Notes: generated from the sequence alone by a model not told the origin. Positions 1-8,858 are shown, counted from the stretch's first letter. The stretch is DNA of 63,417 bases from Flammeovirga aprica JL-4 (GCF_012844305.1 NZ_JABANE010000055.1:1-63417); one strand, 5' to 3'. Translations and numbers: made by a program.

Positions 1-12
1 CAGAAGCGAGTG

Positions 13-45
13 CAAAGGTAAGAACTTTTTATTTTAACTTCCAAA
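13..45 (-). promoter_or_regulatory. Strong Bacteroidota promoter P1, firing left
   Basis: Read on the minus strand, TTTGG (45-41) is followed after about 20 bp by TACCTTTG (20-13) and then CACTCG. This matches the Bacteroidota -33 TTTG / -7 TAnnTTTG pattern. It is the copy nearest the edge of three promoters sharing the core TACCTTTGCACTC. Confidence 0.65.
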
Positions 46-157
46 TCTTTTTTCAAAAATTTTTGAAGTTTTTTTTCGTTGATTTTCTCAGCTCTCAACA
101 CTCTATATTTACCACTTCAAAAAAGAAGTTTTAAAAGCCTTTCGTTAAAGGCGAGTG

Positions 158-187
158 CAAAGGTAAGAAGAGAAATTTAATTTGCAA
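158..187 (-). promoter_or_regulatory. Strong Bacteroidota promoter P2, firing left
   Basis: On the minus strand TTGC (187-184) precedes TACCTTTG (165-158) with 18 bp between them. The bases after the -7 box, CACTCG, are the same as in P1, so the initial transcribed region is conserved as well as the promoter. Confidence 0.65.
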
Positions 188-276
188 TGCTTATTTTGTT
201 TTATTTAGAAACTTAATTTGCATCGCTGATTTTCAACTGAATCAAATACCTTTTCATTATATCAAACACCCGAGTC

Positions 277-303
277 GGGTTGTCACGCAGGACAACCCCT
301 ACG
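277..303. repeat. Intergenic palindrome of the GTAGGGG type, copy 1
   Basis: A perfect 8-bp hairpin GGGTTGTC (277-284), loop ACGCAG, GACAACCC (291-298), is followed by CTACG. A second element with the same architecture (8-bp arms ending in GGG/CCC, 6-base loop starting AC and ending AG, then CTACG) sits at 4313-4339. Similar REP-like palindromes are found in many unrelated bacteria; no transposase for them is visible here. Confidence 0.6.
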
Positions 304-338
304 TTTATTTTTTCCTCAGCCGTTTGCTGAAGGGAGTG

Positions 339-368
339 CAAAGGTAATAGGATGTTTTTTAAATGCAA
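339..368 (-). promoter_or_regulatory. Strong Bacteroidota promoter P3, firing left
   Basis: On the minus strand TTGC (368-365) precedes TACCTTTG (346-339) by 18 bp and CACTCC follows. Spacing and core equal those of P2. P3 lies furthest upstream, separated from P2 by the palindromic repeat. Confidence 0.65.
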
Positions 369-552
369 TAGGTTTATTCATTTTTTGATTTAAATAAAAA
401 TTAATATGAATTCAAACAACTAAATTTCAACACTTTAGAAAGTAAAAAAAAACTCTCATTAGATTGATTTTTCTAACAAGAGTTTAATATTTCATATTTT
501 GAGAACCTTTTTCCAACTAAGAAAGATAAGGTTTTCGATTCAAATCACCTTT

Positions 553-966
553 CTAAAGCTGTTTTTCCATTCTAACAAAAAGAATCCCTTTTCTAACAAA
601 AGAGGTGTCTGTTTGATGAAGCCCTTCTCTTTCGTATAATATAGTAGCGGTTGCTCTTGCATTACACCATAAAAGGTTTCCTCCATTTTCTTTGACCACT
701 TTCATCACATGTTTTAATAACATGCTTCCAAATCCTTTTCCTTGTTGTTCTTTTAATGTGGCAAATTTTCTAAACTGCACATTTTTGTCTGGATCCATAA
801 ATAAGGAAATCACAGACGTCAATTCATTATCTACAAACAACCCCAAATGTTGTCCTTTTTCATCATCTGGAATTTTTACATAGGATAGGGGCTCATTTGG
901 CCACATTACCTTATGTCTTAACGCCCAAGTCTGCGGGGCGGTTATTTCTCTAATTTCAATTTCCAT
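553..966 (-). CDS. GNAT family N-acetyltransferase
   Basis: A 137-residue single-domain protein, normal for a small GNAT enzyme. The acetyl-CoA pyrophosphate-binding motif is visible as QQGKGFGSMLL around residues 73-83, followed by the NARATATILYEREGLH strand-helix of the C-terminal half. The N-terminal part (ALRHKVMWPNEP, then GQHLGLFVDNE) resembles GNAT members that act on small molecules. The substrate cannot be told. It lies 53 bp downstream of an outer-membrane protein gene on the same strand but behind a good terminator, so it is probably transcribed separately. Confidence 0.85.
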   Translation of the reverse strand: MEIEIREITAPQTWALRHKVMWPNEPLSYVKIPDDEKGQHLGLFVDNELTSVISLFMDPDKNVQFRKFATLKEQQGKGFGSMLLKHVMKVVKENGGNLLWCNARATATILYEREGLHQTDTSFVRKGILFVRMEKQL

Positions 967-970
967 ACTG

Positions 971-997
971 CTAAAAAAAGCGACCCAAGAGCCGCTT
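971..997 (-). terminator. Rho-independent terminator after the 1020-1667 gene
   Basis: On the minus strand an 8-bp stem starting AAGCGGCT, with two G-U pairs and a CTTG loop, is followed by seven T residues. It lies directly after the stop codon of the outer-membrane protein gene. Confidence 0.65.
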
Positions 998-1019
998 ATT
1001 CTCTTCTATTTTCTTTTGC

Positions 1020-1667
1020 TTAAAAAGCGAATTCAATTCTTATCACCCAAGGAGAATTAGAGTAAGAAGTTTTTTCATCATAAGAAAAGTCATAAAGTGC
1101 AATGAAATTCACACCGCCTTTACGGCCTATACCTTGCGACACGCCAGCTCCTAATAAAAACTGATCTCTCCAAATACTATCTTTTATTGTTTCTCCATTG
1201 GCTATTTTATATTCCCTGTTATTACTAAAACCGTAATATTCTGCTTGAGGGAATACTCTTAGTCCATCTTTTAATGGAATCATATATCTCATAAATGGAC
1301 GGATACCATAGTTGTTCTCCTTATATGAAACATCTTTTCTCTCGAAATACTCATACACGAACCCCATACCCACTTGAAAGTTTGGCGTGACCATGTACCC
1401 TACCATTGGCAATATTGCTACTTGTGTATGCACATTCGAAAAACCAAATCCTAATCCACCTCCAAAGAAAATCTTATCTTTTAAAGGAAGATCACTATGC
1501 TTTTTATCCTTAAATGCATCAACATCTGAATCTGTTGGTTTTTTATATTCAGAAGATGGTTCCTTAGTCTTTGTTGTATCTTCTACATAATTATATACTT
1601 GAGCGGTTGCTGAAGTATAAACGAATATAGAGAGTAAAAGTGCAAGGGTAGTTATTATGTTTTTCAT
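1020..1667 (-). CDS. Outer-membrane beta-barrel protein, exported
   Basis: A 215-residue protein with a Sec signal peptide (about residues 1-23, ending ATAQ). A polar stretch of about 35 residues follows, then short alternating strands typical of a small OmpX/porin-like barrel. The last residue is Phe in an alternating pattern (IRIEFAF), the usual signal for barrel insertion. Glycine-rich turns such as GGGLGFGF and GAGVSQGIG support a barrel. No specific family is recognised and the cargo or role is unknown. Confidence 0.75.
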   Translation of the reverse strand: MKNIITTLALLLSIFVYTSATAQVYNYVEDTTKTKEPSSEYKKPTDSDVDAFKDKKHSDLPLKDKIFFGGGLGFGFSNVHTQVAILPMVGYMVTPNFQVGMGFVYEYFERKDVSYKENNYGIRPFMRYMIPLKDGLRVFPQAEYYGFSNNREYKIANGETIKDSIWRDQFLLGAGVSQGIGRKGGVNFIALYDFSYDEKTSYSNSPWVIRIEFAF

Positions 1668-1770
1668 ATCAAGTATTTCTATTTTTACTCAAATTAATTA
1701 AAATTTTATCCAATTTCATGAACTGATCGACCAATTTTGTTAGATTACTTAGATAAAATAAACGATCTCC

Positions 1771-2277
1771 ATGATGAAGACAAATACAACTCCACAATAT
1801 ACTCAAGATCCTTCTTTTAAAACGTTAAAAAAAATCAGCACTGTGATGGATGAAGCGATTACAGTTCCAGGAACCAAATTTAAGATAGGACTTGATCCTT
1901 TTATTGGGATTATTCCAGGTGTTGGAGATACAATATCAATCATTATTTCAGGGATTTCTTTATACACAGTAGCTAGAAATGGTGTTCCTCCAAGACTGAT
2001 TATGGCGATGACCTTTAACTTAATTGTGGACTATTTGATTGGTTTGATTCCTGGCGTTGGAGACTTCATTGATATCTTCTATAAAGCCAATAGAAATAAT
2101 ACTCAGATGTTGGTCAACTATTATGAGAAAAACCCTGATGCTATCAATCAGGTGCAGAAAGGATCTTCTGGGCTGATTATTTTTGCGGGGTTAATGTTCT
2201 TTCTCATTCTCGGTGTAGTGGGGTTATGTTTTTATTTTATACGATTGGTTATTTTCCAATCTATGGGTTGGGAATAA
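1771..2277 (+). CDS. DUF4112 membrane protein
   Basis: A 168-residue protein. Residues about 25-125 carry the DUF4112 pattern: two related halves, DPFIGIIPGVGDTIS and DYLIGLIPGVGDFID, each a short hydrophobic hairpin with the IPGVGD turn. A further membrane segment lies at about 133-157 (LIIFAGLMFFLILGVVGLCFYFI). The function of the family is not known. It converges on rloB with only 3 bp between stop codons and no terminator visible between them. Confidence 0.85.
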   Translation: MMKTNTTPQYTQDPSFKTLKKISTVMDEAITVPGTKFKIGLDPFIGIIPGVGDTISIIISGISLYTVARNGVPPRLIMAMTFNLIVDYLIGLIPGVGDFIDIFYKANRNNTQMLVNYYEKNPDAINQVQKGSSGLIIFAGLMFFLILGVVGLCFYFIRLVIFQSMGWE

Positions 2278-2280
2278 ATA

Positions 2281-2904
2281 TTACATTTCTAAGAGGTACT
2301 CTACTAATTGGTATACATTAGTGTAAGGTTCTCTTTCGTAAAACTTATAATGCATATTGACTCCGTGAACATACGTTTCCTCTAATTTCTTGGCCCGTTG
2401 AATGGCTACTGAGGTGAATTCCTTCAAGTTTTGATAATTCTTACCATTTTTATGATAGCGGGTCACGTGATTTTGTTGGATATGCTTGATCAACATGCCA
2501 CATTTTGCAAAGTGCTGATTGGCATCTAGATCTTCAAAGTGAAGCAGGAACCATAATTCAAAACAGATATTTGAGATAATGATTTCAATATCATGTTCAT
2601 TGGCTAACTTTATTACGTCTTCTATATGTTTATGAAAATCTCTGTCAAAAACCAGCCAAATGGTTTCGTAAGGATTTCCTTTTACTAAAGCTCTTTTTTT
2701 CTTGATAATTGCTTCTCTCACCAAACCCAATGGGCTGTGGCTTTTGGGCTGATATACTTCTACATCCACAGCGGTTAAAGCTCTTCTTTTTTGAGCATCG
2801 TGTTTTAGTCCATTAAAGTAATTAGGTTCTGTTTTGGCTCCCTCACATAATATGAGGACTCTTTTTCGAAGTGATCTTGTTTTATCTTTTCTCCTATTCC
2901 TCAT
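2281..2904 (-). CDS. RloB-like protein (TOPRIM-like), partner of RloA
   Basis: About 207 residues from the start I prefer at 2904, which overlaps the rloA stop by 11 bp. A longer reading frame to 2964 would add 20 residues that do not resemble the family. The sequence shows VLILCEGAKTEPNYF with Glu21 and, later, LVFDRDFHKH with Asp87 and Asp89, the Glu plus DxD arrangement of TOPRIM-type metal-binding nuclease folds. RloB proteins and the related AbiL second component occur next to an AAA ATPase in phage-defence loci. A nuclease or toxin role for this copy is inferred from the motifs and context only. Confidence 0.85.
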   Translation of the reverse strand: MRNRRKDKTRSLRKRVLILCEGAKTEPNYFNGLKHDAQKRRALTAVDVEVYQPKSHSPLGLVREAIIKKKRALVKGNPYETIWLVFDRDFHKHIEDVIKLANEHDIEIIISNICFELWFLLHFEDLDANQHFAKCGMLIKHIQQNHVTRYHKNGKNYQNLKEFTSVAIQRAKKLEETYVHGVNMHYKFYEREPYTNVYQLVEYLLEM

Positions 2905-4174
2905 CTTCTGTTGGTTTAAAGTCAAAATCCAGGGCCATTTGATTGATAGAAGGTGTACCACCAAACTTTCCTGTGAGATACCACTCTTCTAATGGCAACT
3001 CTCTTTTCAAATTAGGAATATCGGATACAGAGGAAATTTCTGTAATGCCTTCTTCTGACCTTTCGGAAATAAAAATCTGATCAAAACGGAAAAGTTGATC
3101 GTTTAAAAGTGACGCATCATGCGTTGAGAAAATGAGCTGTGCCCTATGTGGGTTTGTTTTAGGATTATGAAATAACTTGATTAATGCTCTTGTAAGATGA
3201 GGGTGCATACTCTGATCCAATTCATCAATTGCCAAAGTATCCCCTGCCTCTAGTACTCTTAATATTAACCCACCAAGAGCTACTAATTTTCGAGTGCCTA
3301 TAGATTCTTCTTTTAGGTCAAAAGAAATAGGCGGATCGTCTGAATAGGGTAATTTATGTATGGTTTTTATTTGATACCTTCTCCTTCCTTCAAAAAGTCC
3401 CATCAATTCACTGTCTTCTTGAAAGACTTCAATGCCACTCACTCCAGTATCTGCGTGACTTACTAACTGACAGAGGTTTTTTAAAAACCTTTGAGAATCA
3501 TCATTGACAATATGCTTAGCAATACCTTGTAATAAAGCATCGTCATACACTGAACGGTATAAAATATAAGCCCTCAAGTGATTTTTGAAGAATTGCCAAG
3601 GTGCTACTAATTGTTCTAATCCTAATTGTGCTCCTTTGGATAAAAATAACTGATAAGGTAAAACATGCCTTGCAATGGTTTGCTTATCTCCTTTTAATTT
3701 CTTTCCGAAACTTGTCAGCTGTCCTTCATTTCTTTCAAAAAACTTTACCCTTCTTGAGTTGGGGTAAGCGTATAATGCTTCATGCGTGACTTGATCCACA
3801 TCTCTCGACATTTCATACTCGTATTGAATACCGTCATTGGCAATAAAACGAATATAAAAATCAGTAGGCAATTCTCTTGAAAGGCGATCCAATCGAAAAG
3901 GGACATAGGCTTTTGCTCCTTCTCCAATAGCACTGTCATGTCCTTCTTGTACCATCACTGTCAACGCTTCCAATGCTCTTAATAAATTACTTTTTCCCGA
4001 AGCATTGGCACCAAAAACTACTGCCGTGGCTAATGTTTCCGTCTGTTTGTAATTGGAATGAATCAGCAAACGATCTTCAGTCCCTGCCTTGCGCACTCTT
4101 CCCGAAGGCAATAAGGATAACACCTGTTCTTCTTTGATGGACCTGAAATTGGAAACAGAGAATTCTATAAGCAT
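2894..4174 (-). CDS. RloA-like AAA (ABC/SMC-type) ATPase
   Basis: A 426-residue ATPase. The N-terminus MLIEFSVSNFRSIKEE is typical of the family and supports the start. Walker A is GANASGKSN at residues 55-63. Walker B is LAIDELDQSMHP near 315, followed by a switch-like FSTHDASLL. It resembles OLD/RloA/AbiLi ATPases that work with a nuclease-like partner. The gene overlaps rloB by 11 bp, implying translational coupling and an equimolar complex. The pair lies between housekeeping genes without visible mobility genes. Defence against phage is the likeliest role but is inferred. Confidence 0.85.
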   Translation of the reverse strand: MLIEFSVSNFRSIKEEQVLSLLPSGRVRKAGTEDRLLIHSNYKQTETLATAVVFGANASGKSNLLRALEALTVMVQEGHDSAIGEGAKAYVPFRLDRLSRELPTDFYIRFIANDGIQYEYEMSRDVDQVTHEALYAYPNSRRVKFFERNEGQLTSFGKKLKGDKQTIARHVLPYQLFLSKGAQLGLEQLVAPWQFFKNHLRAYILYRSVYDDALLQGIAKHIVNDDSQRFLKNLCQLVSHADTGVSGIEVFQEDSELMGLFEGRRRYQIKTIHKLPYSDDPPISFDLKEESIGTRKLVALGGLILRVLEAGDTLAIDELDQSMHPHLTRALIKLFHNPKTNPHRAQLIFSTHDASLLNDQLFRFDQIFISERSEEGITEISSVSDIPNLKRELPLEEWYLTGKFGGTPSINQMALDFDFKPTEDEE

Positions 4175-4240
4175 TGTTTTTGAATGAATAATTAAGGATT
4201 AAAAATGAACAATTAGGTTTTGTTCCCCCGTTAATTTACA

Positions 4241-4290
4241 AAAAAATAAGGTATAACGCCTCGAAACTGAAGCATTACACCTTATTTTTT
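4241..4290 (-). terminator. Terminator downstream of miaB
   Basis: A perfect 12-bp inverted repeat, AAAAAATAAGGT (4241-4252) and ACCTTATTTTTT (4279-4290), ends in T-runs on both strands. It separates miaB from the rloA-rloB operon. Confidence 0.7.
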
Positions 4291-4312
4291 GTGGTTCTGA
4301 TTGTGGTTCGGT

Positions 4313-4339
4313 GGGCAGACACATAGGTCTGCCCCTACG
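4313..4339. repeat. Intergenic palindrome of the GTAGGGG type, copy 2
   Basis: GGGCAGAC (4313-4320), loop ACATAG, GTCTGCCC (4327-4334), then CTACG. The architecture equals that of copy 1 at 277-303 although the arm sequence differs, as in a repeat family whose arms co-vary. It lies within 10 bp of the miaB stop codon. Confidence 0.6.
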
Positions 4340-4344
4340 TCGGG

Positions 4345-5820
4345 CTAATCTATGATTTCACCTAATAATGTACCACCTGTACAATCGTGAATTTTCACTG
4401 TTGCATACTCACCAAGTTTCGCGTTTCCTTTCGGGAATACTACTACTTTATTGTGTGAGTTTCTTCCTTGGAAATGTTCTTTTGAACGTTTTGAATAACC
4501 ATCAATTAGCACTTTTTGTACTTCACCCACATTCAATGCGTTTCTTTCTGCTGAATGTTGTCTTTGTAAAGTAACAATTTCCTGAAGTCTACGTTTTTTC
4601 ACATCCAATGGAATATCATCTTCGAATTTTTTCTCTGCTAAAGTTCCTGGTCTTTCAGAGTAGAAGAACATGTAACTGTAATCAAACTTCACATACTCCA
4701 TCAATGATAGTGTATCTTGATGCTCTTCTTCTGTTTCAGTACAGAAACCAGCAATCATATCTGAAGAAATACCACAATCATTACCAAATACCTCACGGAT
4801 TTTATCGATTCTATTGATATACCACTCACGGTCATATGTACGGTTCATGATATCCAATACTCTTGAGTTACCTGATTGTACTGGTAAGTGAATGAAGTTA
4901 CAAATGTTTTCGTGCTTCTTCATTGTGTAAAGCACATCATCCGTAATATCTTTTGGATGTGATGTAGAGAAACGAATTCTTAACTCAGGAGAAACTCCCG
5001 CTACCATTTCTAATAGCTGTGCGAAGCTGACAATTTCAACGTCTTCTTCTTTCAGTTCTTTTTTCTCTAAACGAGCTTTATTGTTTTCCTCATCAGACCA
5101 TTTGTATGAATCTACATTCTGACCTAATAAAGTCACTTCTTTGTATCCTTGATCGAATAATTCTTGTGCCTCTTTTACAATAGAGTGCGGATCTCTCGAA
5201 CGCTCACGACCTCTAGTGAAAGGTACTACACAGAAAGAACACATGTTATCACAACCTCTCATAATTGAGATCATGGCTGAGATACCATTAGAATTCAATC
5301 TTACAGGAGCAATATCTGCGTACGTCTCATCTCTGGATAAGAATACGTTTACTCCTTTATCACCTTCATCAACATCACCTACTAATTTTGGAAGATCACG
5401 GTAAGAATCTGGACCAGCCACGATATCTACCATTTTTTCTTCCTCAAGAAGTTGGGTTTTCAAACGCTCTGCCATACAGCCAAGCACACCGATAATCATA
5501 CCGGGCTTGCTCTTTTTGACTCTGTTGAAAACTCTCAAACGTTGACGAACTGTTTGCTCTGCTTTTTCACGGATTGAACAAGTATTTAAAAATACAAGGT
5601 CAGCTTCTTCTACGTTAGAAGTCGTTCCGAAATTGTTTTTCTGCATTACAGAAGCTACAATCTCAGAATCCGAGAAATTCATTTGACAACCATAGCTCTC
5701 AATGTACAGCTTACGTTGTCCTTCATTTGCCGTATTTTCTGTGACTTTTACCTCACACGACACTGATTTTTCATCAACCTGTTCACCGACAAGGTTGATA
5801 TCTTTAATCAAATCGCTCAT
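4345..5820 (-). CDS. miaB: tRNA-2-methylthio-N6-dimethylallyladenosine synthase MiaB
   Basis: A 491-residue radical-SAM methylthiotransferase that adds a methylthio group to i6A37 of tRNAs reading UNN codons. The N-terminal UPF0004 domain has Cys45, Cys81 and Cys115 for the auxiliary 4Fe-4S cluster (ESYGCQMN, LNTCSIRE, LGCMAE). The radical-SAM motif CxxxCxxC is Cys190, Cys194 and Cys197 in MRGCDNMCSFCVVP. A TRAM domain closes the protein (about 425-490). The first 35 residues precede the conserved domain and are poorly conserved in such proteins. It is transcribed from a good promoter at about 6 kb and followed by its own terminator. Confidence 0.97.
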   Translation of the reverse strand: MSDLIKDINLVGEQVDEKSVSCEVKVTENTANEGQRKLYIESYGCQMNFSDSEIVASVMQKNNFGTTSNVEEADLVFLNTCSIREKAEQTVRQRLRVFNRVKKSKPGMIIGVLGCMAERLKTQLLEEEKMVDIVAGPDSYRDLPKLVGDVDEGDKGVNVFLSRDETYADIAPVRLNSNGISAMISIMRGCDNMCSFCVVPFTRGRERSRDPHSIVKEAQELFDQGYKEVTLLGQNVDSYKWSDEENNKARLEKKELKEEDVEIVSFAQLLEMVAGVSPELRIRFSTSHPKDITDDVLYTMKKHENICNFIHLPVQSGNSRVLDIMNRTYDREWYINRIDKIREVFGNDCGISSDMIAGFCTETEEEHQDTLSLMEYVKFDYSYMFFYSERPGTLAEKKFEDDIPLDVKKRRLQEIVTLQRQHSAERNALNVGEVQKVLIDGYSKRSKEHFQGRNSHNKVVVFPKGNAKLGEYATVKIHDCTGGTLLGEIID

Positions 5821-5988
5821 TCTTTAGGAATTTAAGACAGAAGGTTGAGGATTTTCAGTCCTCCTATATTCTGAGCTTAATCTAATTGTTATTAAAATGA
5901 ATAGAAGAGATTGATTAACAAAACCTTAAAGGGCTCAAAAACCGACCTCTTTTTTCTTAATTTCTTTAGCTTTAAATAAAGCTGAATG

Positions 5989-6019
5989 CAAAATTACTAT
6001 TTGAAATGAGAAGTATCAA
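5989..6019 (-). promoter_or_regulatory. Promoter of miaB
   Basis: On the minus strand TTGA (6019-6016) is followed after 19 bp by TAATTTTG (5996-5989), a good TAnnTTTG box. The expected transcript has a leader of roughly 160 bases before the miaB start. The rest of the 443-bp interval 5821-6263 between the divergent genes is AT-rich and shows nothing else except the box at 6205. Confidence 0.55.
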
Positions 6020-6204
6020 TTATGTTTACAAATGATTGACTTTCAGGGTTATTTAGAATTACTCTAAAGAAGAGTTAATTAGTAATATTCTAATACGTTT
6101 TACATATTGTTGTGAGATTGGTAATAAAACTTAATTATTTAAGAATCCTTAAAAAAGAAAAAGGTTATTAGTTAATATTATATAATTAGATTGTTTTAGG
6201 GTGT

Positions 6205-6212
6205 TAAATTTG
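6205..6212 (+). promoter_or_regulatory. Likely -7 box of the DUF5916 gene
   Basis: TAAATTTG matches TAnnTTTG and lies 52 bp before the GTG start. No convincing -33 TTTG is found at the proper distance, so the call rests on the -7 box alone. Confidence 0.35.
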
Positions 6213-6263
6213 CCAATTTTAAGGCATTAATAAATAATGAACTACTAGAGCACTAATACTAAC

Positions 6264-8831
6264 GTGAAGACCTTTTTCAACCAACTTATCATTACCCTCT
6301 TTTTATGTATTTTCTATTCGACTTCATTACAAGCACAGCACTCTTTACATCGAATGAATATACACGCGTGGGCGGCAAGTGAATCACCAAAAATCGACGG
6401 CGTTTTGGACGACGAGATTTGGTCTGATCCTCTGCATATGAGCAACTTGACGGCTAGCTCAAATAATACTTTGTATAACGGAGATCCTGCAAAGTATATT
6501 TCTGAAGGTTATTTCACGCAAAATAGCCCACATAATAATCAAGCATCAGCATTTAAAACAAGAGTACAGATTGCATACGATGATTATGCAATTTATGTAG
6601 CTGCACAGTTATACGACCCGGCACCAGACTCTATCCGTACGAATATGGGAGCGAGAGATTCTGGAGGAAATGGAGCCGATGTTTTTGTTGCTTCTTTTGA
6701 TACTTACAATACAAAGCAAGATGCGTTTGAATTTGTGGTGAGTGCTTCAGGGGTTCAAAGTGACCGAAAGCGAGGAACATCAGGTTGGGATGGAAACTGG
6801 AATGAGGTTTGGTCAAGTGCTGTAAAAATAAATGATGAAGGTTGGGCTGTAGAAATGGCTATTCCTTACAGAGCATTAAGAATGCCTAATTCAAAAGAAC
6901 AAATCTGGGGGTTGAACTTCGCAAGAGGAATTTCTCGTAAAGGTGAAACTTCTTATTGGAACCCTGTAGATGCCAATAAATCAGGATATGTAAATCAGTT
7001 TGGTACGCTTAGAGGAATTTATGATGTAAAGCCTCCGCTTCGTTTAACGCTTTCACCTTATATCAGTAATGTGATGATCGGGAAACAAGGAAGCAGTAAA
7101 GTAGCTAATACTTTTTCTGGTGGTGCTGATTTGAAATTAGGTTTAGGGCAGAGTTTTACATTAGATGTTAGTTTGGTTCCTGATTTCTCACAGGTACAAG
7201 CCGACAATGATGTACTTAACTTATCTGCCTTTGAAGTACGATTTGGTGAGTTTAGAAATTTCTTTACTCAAGGGACAAATATTTTTAATAAATACGGGCA
7301 ATTTTATTCTAGGAGGATCGGTCAAAGTCACCACTCTGTTAGTGATGATCACTTGGAAGAGCATGAAGAATTTGCTTATAAACCCACTGAAGCTCCATTG
7401 GTCAACTCTATTAAACTGACAGGTATTACTGAAAAAGGCTTGGGAGTTGGAGTTCTGAATTCAATTACGAATGAAAGTTTTGCGATTATTGAAGATACTC
7501 TTTCTGGCGATACTAGAGAAGTAAAAGTTGACCCTGTCACGAACTTCAATATGATTTCAATAGAACAAAGTTTACCAAACAACTCAAGAATCGGTATCAT
7601 GAATACCAATGTGATGAGGGGTGCTGGTTATAAAAACTCTAATGTGACTTCAGGTGAGTTCAACTTATTTGACAGAACAAATACATTTAGAATCAGAGGT
7701 TTTGGTGGTCTGTCACAAGAGTACCACCCTTATGAGGATAATGGTTCTGCTGAGGATCAAAAATTGACAACGTTAGGTCATAGAATTGATGCAGGTGGTG
7801 GTAAAGTTAGTGGTAAATGGAGATTCTGGACTTCTACCAATATTGAAACTGATACTTACAACCCCAATGATTTAGGGTTTAATGGCTCAAATAACGCCAT
7901 CAATACGCATGCTGATGTTTCTTATAATATCTTTGAACCAAATGCCTTTTACCAACGCTTCTGGCTGAAAGTGGGCATGAAAGAAAACTGGCTCTACAAT
8001 CCGCGAACTTTTATTTCAAGAAGAATGTGGACGGATGGCTGGATGCAATTCAATAATTTATGGAGTGTTTATTATGATTTCTCTGTACAGCCTGGATTGT
8101 CATATGATTATTTCGGGCCAAGAGAAGATGGATATCGTTTTAAGCAATACTCTTCGAATTGGGGTGGCTTGACGATTAACACTGATGGTAGACAGAAATA
8201 CTCTGTAAGTTTTAGAACAAGCTACTGGCAACGTCAAAAGTTCAATCAATTTGATACTTATTATAGGTATGGTCAGACCTTCAGAGCATCTGACAAATGG
8301 GATATCAATCATTCTATATCATGGAACAACAAGCAAAATGAAAAAGGATATGCCACTACTGTAAAAGATGAAAATGACGAAGTAGAAAATGTTATTTATG
8401 GCGATAGAAACGTTACTACGCTAGAGAATAACTTCTGGACTCAATATACTTTCTCTCCTAAAATGTTTGTAAAATTCCGTTTGAGACATTACTGGAGACA
8501 GGTCGCTTATTCTGATTTCTTCAATTTGACGAAAGAAGGAGATTTGACCGATTCTAATTATTCTGACATCAACGAGGATGGTGAAAAAGAACACGACGCC
8601 AATTTCAATACTTTCAATATGGAATTATCCTATAGTTGGGAATTCCTGCCGGGAAGTTTCTTTACGGCAATGTGGAGAAATCAGTTAGGGTCTTCTTCTC
8701 ATAATTCGCATTATGGTTTCAATGAAAACATTAATGAAATGTGGAAAGAAGCACAAGTAAATACTGTTTCTGTGAGGTTGATGTACTTCCTGGATTATCA
8801 GCAAGTGAAAAAAGGATTTAGTAGAAATTAG
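6264..8831 (+). CDS. DUF5916 protein with CBM9-like domain, exported
   Basis: An 855-residue protein starting at a GTG codon; the signal peptide MKTFFNQLIITLFLCIFYS begins there and no ATG precedes it. Residues about 30-240 look like a family 9 carbohydrate-binding-like domain (PKIDGVLDDEIWSDP, then VYVAAQLYDP and WGLNFARGIS). The rest matches the DUF5916 type: many short amphipathic strands (for example FTLDVSLVPDFSQVQAD) of a predicted outer-membrane barrel. Such proteins are frequent in Bacteroidota and their substrate is generally unknown. It is monocistronic, with its own terminator. Confidence 0.85.
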   Translation: MKTFFNQLIITLFLCIFYSTSLQAQHSLHRMNIHAWAASESPKIDGVLDDEIWSDPLHMSNLTASSNNTLYNGDPAKYISEGYFTQNSPHNNQASAFKTRVQIAYDDYAIYVAAQLYDPAPDSIRTNMGARDSGGNGADVFVASFDTYNTKQDAFEFVVSASGVQSDRKRGTSGWDGNWNEVWSSAVKINDEGWAVEMAIPYRALRMPNSKEQIWGLNFARGISRKGETSYWNPVDANKSGYVNQFGTLRGIYDVKPPLRLTLSPYISNVMIGKQGSSKVANTFSGGADLKLGLGQSFTLDVSLVPDFSQVQADNDVLNLSAFEVRFGEFRNFFTQGTNIFNKYGQFYSRRIGQSHHSVSDDHLEEHEEFAYKPTEAPLVNSIKLTGITEKGLGVGVLNSITNESFAIIEDTLSGDTREVKVDPVTNFNMISIEQSLPNNSRIGIMNTNVMRGAGYKNSNVTSGEFNLFDRTNTFRIRGFGGLSQEYHPYEDNGSAEDQKLTTLGHRIDAGGGKVSGKWRFWTSTNIETDTYNPNDLGFNGSNNAINTHADVSYNIFEPNAFYQRFWLKVGMKENWLYNPRTFISRRMWTDGWMQFNNLWSVYYDFSVQPGLSYDYFGPREDGYRFKQYSSNWGGLTINTDGRQKYSVSFRTSYWQRQKFNQFDTYYRYGQTFRASDKWDINHSISWNNKQNEKGYATTVKDENDEVENVIYGDRNVTTLENNFWTQYTFSPKMFVKFRLRHYWRQVAYSDFFNLTKEGDLTDSNYSDINEDGEKEHDANFNTFNMELSYSWEFLPGSFFTAMWRNQLGSSSHNSHYGFNENINEMWKEAQVNTVSVRLMYFLDYQQVKKGFSRN

Positions 8832-8858
8832 CATTCGATTCCCCAATCATAGAAGAGT

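Larger units (their letters stand above)
1..552. other. Gene-free left edge
   Basis: I see no credible coding sequence here. The stretch carries three minus-strand promoters and one palindromic repeat, listed separately, in otherwise AT-rich DNA. All three promoters fire towards the left edge, so this is the upstream regulatory region of a gene or operon lying outside the window. Confidence 0.7.

Noticed and set aside
530..550. GATTCAAATC resembling a tRNA T-loop
   Set aside because: No acceptor stem, D-arm or anticodon arm can be formed around it; no tRNA, rRNA or tmRNA gene was recognised anywhere in the window.
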